NCBI GenBank assembly: GCA_017885225.1
Contig: JAFNGM010000192.1
Location: 9,471-21,117 of the forward strand
Length of the DNA: 11,647 nucleotides
Direction: 5' to 3'
DNA from: Syntrophaceae bacterium
GTDB taxonomy: Bacteria; Desulfobacterota; Syntrophia; Syntrophales; UBA2185
Part shown: positions 1 to 5,088 of the stretch, one piece after another
Position numbering within the stretch: the stretch's first letter is position 1
How the letters are laid out: every line of letters begins with the position of its first letter
Made by a program: the position numbers and the translations under genes
The notes under the pieces: generated by a model
Databases searched by the model: none
What the model saw: the letters and a program-made list of their open reading frames with translations, nothing else
Told to the model about the DNA's origin: nothing

Positions 1-1906
1 TGCCGCGATAGATCTTTCCCACCTCTGCATCTTCAGTTAACCACTTAACCATTGCTACGGCTCTCGATGCCGCTTCTGAATCATTCGACGCGATGGTCAC
101 GGTGCCGTCATCCTCTACATCGATAGTAACACCTGTCTCATTGATAATCTGTCTGATATTCTTCCCACCGCTGCCGATCACATCTCTTACTTTTTCAGGT
201 TTTACCTTTATCGTCGTAATCCGCGGGGCATATTTAGAGAGGTCCTCTCTTGGTTCGGCAAGTGTCTGCGTAAGCTTTTCAATGATAAAAATGCGCCCCT
301 CTCTCGCTTGGTATAACGCTTTTCTCAAGATATCTTCATTCAATCCGCTGATTTTGATGTCCATTTGCAATGCTGTGATTCCCCTTTTTGTCCCGCATAC
401 TTTGAGATCCATATCCCCTGCATGGTCTTCATCTCCGATAATATCAGAAAGGATGACCACCTTGTCGTCTTCCTTTAATAAACCCATGGCAATACCGGCA
501 ACAGTATCCTTGACCGGTACACCCGCATCCATAAGGGAAAGGGAACTTCCGCATACTGTGGCCATTGATGAGGAACCATTCGAAGACAGGATTTCAGAGA
601 CAATCCTAATCGTGTAAGGAAACACTTCCTCTGAAGGGAGTATCGGCAGTAAAGCTTTTCTCGCAAGAGCACCATGACCAATTTCTCTCCTGCCCGGACT
701 CCTTAAAGGCCTTGCTTCTCCTACGCAATACGGCGGAAAATTATAGTGGAGGATAAAAGTTCTCATCTCTTCACCACTTACATAGTCCATTCGCTGTTCG
801 TCCGAGGACGTACCCAGCGTGAGAGCGGCAAGAGCCTGGGTTTCCCCCCTGGTAAAAAGGGCCGATCCGTGCGCCCTCGGGAGAATTCCCACTTCGGCGC
901 TTATCGGTCTAATATCTGTGGAAGATCTTCCGTCGGTTCGCTTGTTCTCGTGTAGTATCATATTCCTGATGATTTGCCGCTCCAGGTCTGACAGAATGTT
1001 TTTTACCTGAGAAGTGAGCCCGTTATCTTCAGCGCAGACCTCTTTGATTACTTTCTCCATTAGCCAATCAAGGGTTTTATGCCTATCGAGCTTTCTTGCT
1101 ATGGTATAGGCTTCTTTCATACTGTTGGCTGCCGCTTCCGTAACCTTTGCATAAAGGATTTCATCTACGGTGATTGTATCCACCACCCGTTTCTCTTTCC
1201 CCATGGTTTGGCGGATATGACCCTGAAGTTCAAATACTGGCCGTAATGACTCTATGCCGAAATTAATCGCATCAACGATTGCATCCTCTTCTATCTCAAC
1301 GGCCGAGCCTTCAAGCATCACCAGATTTATATCAAATTCCTTGCTTCCGGGAACGGGAGGGGTTTTTCTTCCCACGATAAAAAGATTGAAATCACTTTTC
1401 TCCAGGGTTTCTGATGAGGGATTACATACAAATGTGCCGTCAACACGTCCGACACGAATAGCGGCAATGGGCCCGTTGAAAGGGATATCAGAGATTTCGA
1501 GCGCTACAGATGCACCGAATAATGCTGTCACCGCGGGATCATTTTCATTATCCATGGACAGCAAGGTTGCTACGATTTGAGTTTCGTGAAAATAGCCTTT
1601 CGGAAAAAGGGGTCGGAGAGACCTGTCGATAATCCTTGATGTCAATATTTCTCTTTCATTGGGGCGACCCTCCCGCTTAAAAAATCCTCCGGGAATCTTT
1701 CCCGCAGCAAACGTCATCTCCTGATAATCCACCGTCAGGGGCATAAAATCGACGCCTTCTCTTTTACTTTTAAGTGATACGGCCGTTACAATTACTACCG
1801 TGTCCCCATAGGTCACAAGGACTGATCCATCAGCCTGACCTGCCATATAGTTTGTTTTAACAGAAATATCTCTTCCCGCAAAATCTATACTAAACGTGTT
1901 TTGCAT
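1..1906 (-). CDS. pnp: Polyribonucleotide nucleotidyltransferase (PNPase), 3' end outside window
   Basis: Phosphorolytic 3'-5' exoribonuclease of mRNA decay, cytoplasmic and trimeric in known homologues. The reading frame is open from ATG at 1906 to the window edge and gives 635 residues of roughly 700 expected. Two RNase PH-like cores are visible: the first carries the FFKR loop (residues 75-78), the second the GDEDHAGDMD motif with D492 and D498, equivalent to the E. coli catalytic/metal aspartates D486 and D492. A KH domain follows, with IGSGGK at 577-582. The sequence ends at VGKIYRG, where the S1 domain normally begins, so that domain lies outside. Start choice: GAGGA nine bases upstream of ATG, and an N-terminus MQNTFSIDFAGR typical of the family. 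It follows rpsO after a 123-base spacer with repeats and hairpins, a place where PNPase autoregulates in E. coli. No frameshift or internal stop was found. Confidence 0.97.
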   Translation of the reverse strand, partial: MQNTFSIDFAGRDISVKTNYMAGQADGSVLVTYGDTVVIVTAVSLKSKREGVDFMPLTVDYQEMTFAAGKIPGGFFKREGRPNEREILTSRIIDRSLRPLFPKGYFHETQIVATLLSMDNENDPAVTALFGASVALEISDIPFNGPIAAIRVGRVDGTFVCNPSSETLEKSDFNLFIVGRKTPPVPGSKEFDINLVMLEGSAVEIEEDAIVDAINFGIESLRPVFELQGHIRQTMGKEKRVVDTITVDEILYAKVTEAAANSMKEAYTIARKLDRHKTLDWLMEKVIKEVCAEDNGLTSQVKNILSDLERQIIRNMILHENKRTDGRSSTDIRPISAEVGILPRAHGSALFTRGETQALAALTLGTSSDEQRMDYVSGEEMRTFILHYNFPPYCVGEARPLRSPGRREIGHGALARKALLPILPSEEVFPYTIRIVSEILSSNGSSSMATVCGSSLSLMDAGVPVKDTVAGIAMGLLKEDDKVVILSDIIGDEDHAGDMDLKVCGTKRGITALQMDIKISGLNEDILRKALYQAREGRIFIIEKLTQTLAEPREDLSKYAPRITTIKVKPEKVRDVIGSGGKNIRQIINETGVTIDVEDDGTVTIASNDSEAASRAVAMVKWLTEDAEVGKIYRG

Positions 1907-1940
1907 GTACTTATTTCCTCATTATGCTGGTTAAATGTTA

Positions 1941-1973
1941 TTGAAATACAAACGCTGGGTTGAATACAAACGC
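1941..1973 (-). repeat. Imperfect direct repeat in the pnp leader
   Basis: On the plus strand TTGAAATACAAACGC (1941-1955) is followed by TTGAATACAAACGC (1960-1973), identical except for one missing A and with a period of about 19 bases. In the pnp mRNA this reads as two copies of GCGTTTGTATTCAA-like sequence about 35-65 bases upstream of the start codon. It may be a small duplication or a paired protein-binding site; function unknown. Confidence 0.6.
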
Positions 1974-2002
1974 ATCCGCGATGGTAAATCTCTTTTTTCT
2001 TC

Positions 2003-2028
2003 ATTCTGTCACCAGAATTCGGTCCTGG
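2003..2028 (-). other. Two overlapping hairpins after rpsO
   Basis: Right after the rpsO stop the minus strand can form CCAGGA / TTCTGG (2012-2028, one G-T wobble, 5-base loop) or ATTCTG / CAGAAT (2003-2018) with a GTGA loop of the GNRA type. The two share the TTCTG segment and are mutually exclusive. No T-tract follows, so neither is a standard intrinsic terminator. The spacer between rpsO and pnp is where E. coli carries a processing hairpin cut by RNase III; a similar role here is inference. Confidence 0.45.
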
Positions 2029-2029
2029 A

Positions 2030-2296
2030 TTATTTTCTGAGGCCCAGCCGCTGAATAACGCTTCTGTATCTCTCCACATCCTTTTTTTTGAGGTAATCAA
2101 GAAGACGTCTTCTCTGTCCCACGAGTTTCAATAGGCCCCTGCGAGAGTGATGATCCTTTTTATGAATTTTAAAATGTTCAGTAAGATACTCAATTCTCGC
2201 ACTGAGGAGAGCAATCTGGACTTCAGGAGATCCAGTATCTATCGTGTGTAATTGAAAATTACCAATGACTTCCTTCCTTTTTTCCGAATCTAACAC
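2030..2296 (-). CDS. rpsO: 30S ribosomal protein S15
   Basis: Primary 16S rRNA-binding protein of the small-subunit platform. The product is 88 residues, the usual length for S15 (about 89), and contains the family signatures [16 protein letters not shown] (about residues 20-35), the [25 protein letters not shown] stretch in two parts around residues 45-68, and the C-terminal ERY-LI-like segment read here as [14 protein letters not shown]. The start is GTG at 2296, fixed by GGGAGGA about nine to ten bases upstream and by the S15 N-terminus; no suitable ATG is present. It lies 79 bases after truB and 123 bases before pnp, as in the classical order. S15 often represses its own translation through a leader structure, but I did not recognise one in the 79-base spacer. 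Confidence 0.98.
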   Translation of the reverse strand: MLDSEKRKEVIGNFQLHTIDTGSPEVQIALLSARIEYLTEHFKIHKKDHHSRRGLLKLVGQRRRLLDYLKKKDVERYRSVIQRLGLRK

Positions 2297-2305
2297 CGCT
2301 TTATT

Positions 2306-2312
2306 TCCTCCC
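2306..2312 (-). promoter_or_regulatory. Strong Shine-Dalgarno of rpsO (sets a GTG start)
   Basis: The minus strand reads GGGAGGA with nine bases to the GTG start. It is one of the best ribosome-binding sites in the window and supports the non-ATG start of S15. Confidence 0.8.
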
Positions 2313-2375
2313 TAAAAGTTAGTGTTCAGTGACCACAGACATATCCCATAAGCCCAAGTCGCAGGGAAGTGTGCC

Positions 2376-3305
2376 TCATTTGTCACTGTTAAATATTCTC
2401 ATGATTTTAACTACTTGTCTCTTGTCATCCAATGTATTTATCTGGTCAGATGCATAAAGCATTTTTGCAATAGAGACAAGGTTATTATCGTTATCCGTAA
2501 ACTTTATCATATCTCCCGCTGCAAGGGAAGGGATATGATATTTTCTGAAAATTTCTCCGATCGGTTGATAACCTTCCCTCAATTTTTTGGCAAATGCATG
2601 GTCGATATACATTGACGGAAAGTTGGGAAGCGCATCAACCAGGGGAATTATGTGTTCCAGGGAAACATTTTTCTTACTAGAACCATCGAGTGACACCGCA
2701 GATGATTCGGAAAAACAACCACTCCTCGTTCTTCGCAAGCTCGCGAGACACGCCCCGCAGCCCAATATCTCACCGATGTCGGAGCATAAAGTTCTGATAT
2801 AAGTACCCTTTGAGCAAGATACGGAAAAAGTTACATAGGGTAATTTCGCGTCCTTCATTACAATTGCATAAATTTCCACAATTCTTGAGGGCGGTTCGAT
2901 GGTGACCCCTTTCCTTGCCCACTTATAGAGAGATTTACCGCGAAATTTTATCGCCGAATATTGGGGAGGTACCTGTTCTACTCTTCCAACAAAGCGACAC
3001 ATAACATTTTCTATATCATTCACACTGACATAAGAATCGTTACGTGAAATAATGTTACCTTCTATGTCCTGAGTGTCTGATCTGACACCCAGCAACATGG
3101 TTGCCGTGTAATCTTTTGTGTCCATTGCAAAGAATTGTACAAGCTTCGTTGCTTCATTTATACAGACAGGTAGAACGCCCGTTGCCATGGGATCCAGGGT
3201 ACCAGTATGTCCGGCTTTTTTTACGGTGAGTGCCCTTTTCACATTCTCGACCACATCATGAGATGTTTTACCGGACGGTTTATCAATTACAACGATTCCG
3301 TTCAT
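2376..3305 (-). CDS. truB: tRNA pseudouridine(55) synthase TruB
   Basis: Converts U55 of the T-loop of tRNAs to pseudouridine. The product is 309 residues. The N-terminus MNGIVVIDKPSGKTSHDVV is characteristic, and the catalytic motif GHTGTLDPMATGVLPV gives catalytic Asp38 (E. coli D48). Other family blocks are QVPPQYSAIKFRGKSLYKWAR and the CSKGTYIRTLCSDIG segment; the C-terminus ends in a short PUA-like tail (KRQVVKIMRIF). An in-frame ATG at 3347 would add 14 residues, but the start at 3305 matches the family and makes an ATGA overlap with the nrnA stop, suggesting translational coupling. The nearest Shine-Dalgarno-like GAGGA is about 15 bases from this ATG, consistent with reliance on coupling. 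Confidence 0.97.
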   Translation of the reverse strand: MNGIVVIDKPSGKTSHDVVENVKRALTVKKAGHTGTLDPMATGVLPVCINEATKLVQFFAMDTKDYTATMLLGVRSDTQDIEGNIISRNDSYVSVNDIENVMCRFVGRVEQVPPQYSAIKFRGKSLYKWARKGVTIEPPSRIVEIYAIVMKDAKLPYVTFSVSCSKGTYIRTLCSDIGEILGCGACLASLRRTRSGCFSESSAVSLDGSSKKNVSLEHIIPLVDALPNFPSMYIDHAFAKKLREGYQPIGEIFRKYHIPSLAAGDMIKFTDNDNNLVSIAKMLYASDQINTLDDKRQVVKIMRIFNSDK

Positions 3306-4273
3306 GGATTCAATGAAAGTTCCTCTATGACCTTTAAAACTCTCCATACAACACTCTCAAAATCGCCATTTATGTTACACGCGGCGGCATTTATATGTCC
3401 ACCTCCTCCAAATGAGCTGGCAACACGCTCTACGTTAATCATTCCTTTTGAACGGAAACTCACCTTGAATTGATGTTCCCATAATTCTATAAAGAGGAGA
3501 GATATTTCGACTCCTCGAATAGAACGAGGAATATCTACAAAGCCTTCCGTATGTTCAACACACGCACCTGTCTGTTCGAGGTCCTTCCGGGTGATAAGCA
3601 TGTAACCGACCCCTCTATCCCAATCAAAGACAAGTGTCTCTAGCGCAAGAGTTAACAATCTAATCTTAACAAGAGAATGGTTTTCATAGATGTTTTCCGA
3701 AATCCACTGGGGATCGGCGCCTTTTTCGACAAGGGTTCCTGCTGCTATCAGTGTATCCTTGCTCGTATTTCTGTAACAAAAGCCTCCTGTGTCGGTTAGG
3801 ATAGCCGCATATAAATTTATTGCTATTTCCTTTGTAATAGCAGTGTTCATCTTCACTATAAGTCTGTAGAGAAGCTCTGCCGAAGAACTCGCAAGATGGT
3901 CGATGAAGGCAATGCTGCCAAAACTATCGTTCGAGATATGGTGATCAATGTTTATGATTCTCTCCATAGTGCTTATGCGGAAAGATTCATCTCCGATCCT
4001 ATTCAATTCGCTGCAATCGAGAACGAAGACCGCATCAAAATTTTCAAGTGAGGGAAGTGTATGTCCAATCTTGTCGCTGCCAGGGAGAAAGCAATAAATT
4101 TCCGGTGTTTCGTCCTGATTATACACCACAACATCCTTCCCCATATTCGCGAGCATTTGATAGAGTGCAAGTTCCGACCCCAAAGCATCCCCGTCAAGCC
4201 TCACATGGGACGTGATAAGAAAAGAATTGTACCTGTTTATGATTTCAATAATACTACTCAACATGCGGTTCAT
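3302..4273 (-). CDS. nrnA: DHH/DHHA1 phosphoesterase, NrnA-like oligoribonuclease / pAp phosphatase
   Basis: NrnA-type enzymes hydrolyse short RNA oligomers (nanoRNA) and in several bacteria dephosphorylate 3'-phosphoadenosine 5'-phosphate. With the start at 4273 the product is 323 residues. DHH-domain metal motifs are all present: TSHVRLDGDALGS (H23, D27, D29), VLDCS (D86), IDHH (D110-H112) and ILTDTGGF (D161). The C-terminal DHHA1 domain carries the substrate-binding GGGGH at 289-293. A second ATG at 4264 is an equally possible start and would remove three residues; the longer frame to 4336 would sit deeper in rbfA and lacks family similarity. It overlaps rbfA by 20 (or 11) bases and truB by 4. 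Its position between rbfA and truB fits clearing of RNA fragments produced by decay enzymes. Substrate preference cannot be read from sequence. Confidence 0.92.
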   Translation of the reverse strand: MNRMLSSIIEIINRYNSFLITSHVRLDGDALGSELALYQMLANMGKDVVVYNQDETPEIYCFLPGSDKIGHTLPSLENFDAVFVLDCSELNRIGDESFRISTMERIINIDHHISNDSFGSIAFIDHLASSSAELLYRLIVKMNTAITKEIAINLYAAILTDTGGFCYRNTSKDTLIAAGTLVEKGADPQWISENIYENHSLVKIRLLTLALETLVFDWDRGVGYMLITRKDLEQTGACVEHTEGFVDIPRSIRGVEISLLFIELWEHQFKVSFRSKGMINVERVASSFGGGGHINAAACNINGDFESVVWRVLKVIEELSLNP

Positions 4274-4616
4274 CAGTATTTTGTAGTTCCGCCAGCAGTC
4301 TGTCGATTCGACTTCCGTATGTGAACGATTCGTCAAACATGAAAATTATATCTGGCATGTAGCGCAGTTTCAGCCTTTTTCCGAGTTCTCTCTTTAAAAA
4401 ACCCGTAGCTTTTTCGAGGGCTGTTTTTAGTTGTGGATCACAGGTATCCTTGCCCATCTCTACATAATATACTTTCGCAAGACGGAGATCATCCGTTAAT
4501 TTTACTCCCGTAATAGTGACAGATTTAATGCGAGGGTCTCTGATTTCTCGCAGCAGAATATCCGATATATCGGCCATAATAAGATCTGCTACACGAGTTG
4601 ACCTTTTAATATTCAT
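4254..4616 (-). CDS. rbfA: 30S ribosome-binding factor RbfA
   Basis: Late 30S maturation factor with a KH-like fold that binds near the 5' helix of 16S rRNA. The product is 120 residues, normal for the family. It begins MNIKRSTRVADLIMADISDIL and contains EIRDPR (about residues 24-29), the DDLRLAKVYY strand, FLKRELGKRLKLRYMP (73-88) and the closing FMFDESFTYGSRIDRLL block, all typical. The start at 4616 is chosen over an in-frame ATG at 4646 because it is preceded by GAGGA eight bases upstream and aligns with the family N-terminus. The ATG lies inside the last codons of the DUF503 gene (11-base overlap), and its stop lies inside nrnA, indicating coupled translation. Confidence 0.96.
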   Translation of the reverse strand: MNIKRSTRVADLIMADISDILLREIRDPRIKSVTITGVKLTDDLRLAKVYYVEMGKDTCDPQLKTALEKATGFLKRELGKRLKLRYMPDIIFMFDESFTYGSRIDRLLAELQNTDEPHVE

Positions 4617-4941
4617 TATATTTATCCTCATATTCGAGATGACCAATTGAATCGGGGAAGCTTGTGATTTCTATTTTTGTATGTAAAACTTCAGCGAGGT
4701 GAAGGTCATCGATAAATTTTAAAATGTGGTCAACTTTCCCATTTATATAACGCCTATCATTTCCCACGACACTGAACCCGATCTTTGCTCTTTTCCAGTG
4801 ATCATTATCCCCAATTTCCGCAATAGATATGTTAAACTCGTTTTGAGTCCTCTTTAATATTCTGTTGAGAACCCCTCTTTTTTCTTTCAGAGACCTGCTC
4901 TCGACAATCCATAACTCTATGATACCCGATCCGATAACCAT
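4606..4941 (-). CDS. DUF503 family protein (YlxP-like)
   Basis: Small protein of the DUF503 family, whose genes commonly sit between infB and rbfA; its molecular role is not established. With the ATG at 4941 the product is 111 residues. Family landmarks are the N-terminal MVIG...IELWI strand, SRSLKEKRGVLNRIL (about residues 16-30), the FNISIAEIGDNDHWKRAKIGFSVV stretch in the middle (read in segments) and NDRRYINGKVDHIL (about 60-73). The family usually ends near 95 residues; here an acidic, Tyr-rich tail of about 15 residues follows. A frame to a TTG at 4995 is open, but those residues do not resemble the family and would cover an inverted repeat. The Shine-Dalgarno is weak. It overlaps rbfA by 11 bases. 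Confidence 0.88.
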   Translation of the reverse strand: MVIGSGIIELWIVESRSLKEKRGVLNRILKRTQNEFNISIAEIGDNDHWKRAKIGFSVVGNDRRYINGKVDHILKFIDDLHLAEVLHTKIEITSFPDSIGHLEYEDKYNEY

Positions 4942-4958
4942 CTCTTCAATAAATCCCA

Positions 4959-4988
4959 AAAAATTCCGAATTCGAATACTGAATTTTT
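4959..4988 (-). other. AT-rich inverted repeat upstream of the DUF503 gene
   Basis: AAAAATTC (minus-strand 5' arm, 4988-4981) pairs perfectly with GAATTTTT (4966-4959) around a 14-base insert that itself contains the palindrome CGAATTCG. A T-rich run follows the 3' arm, so a weak terminator or processing site between infB and the DUF503 gene is possible. The stem is mostly A-T pairs, and I rate it below a true intrinsic terminator. Confidence 0.35.
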
Positions 4989-5008
4989 CAGCCAATTAAT
5001 TACAGACA

Positions 5009-5051
5009 GGGTTCGAGGATTCAAGGATTCCATTACCCCTAAACCCCTAAC
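5009..5051. repeat. Two short arrays of 8-base repeats after infB
   Basis: On the plus strand three octamers GGGTTCGA, GGATTCAA and GGATTCCA fill 5009-5032, then after three bases two octamers CCCCTAAA and CCCCTAAC fill 5036-5051. The units within each array differ by one to three bases. Both arrays lie wholly within the 147-base infB-DUF503 spacer. No coding or tRNA explanation fits; function unknown. Confidence 0.65.
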
Positions 5052-5088
5052 GGCATTATCGACTTTTACAGAGAGATACCCTATATTT

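Noticed and set aside
93..617. A 174-codon open frame on the plus strand
   Set aside because: It lies entirely opposite the well-supported pnp coding sequence, has no recognisable family features, and is a Ser/Ile-rich shadow of the antisense frame.
2297..2375. Promoter or S15 autoregulatory leader between truB and rpsO
   Set aside because: Only weak short complementarities and no convincing -35/-10 pair or known S15 leader pattern could be seen by eye.
4942..4995. N-terminal extension of the DUF503 protein from a TTG start
   Set aside because: The extra 18 residues do not resemble the family, the start is TTG without a good Shine-Dalgarno, and the region forms an inverted repeat.
5009..5032. 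GGGTTCGAGGATTC resembling a tRNA T arm (B box)
   Set aside because: No matching acceptor, D or anticodon arms can be built around it; the octamer repeat explains it better.
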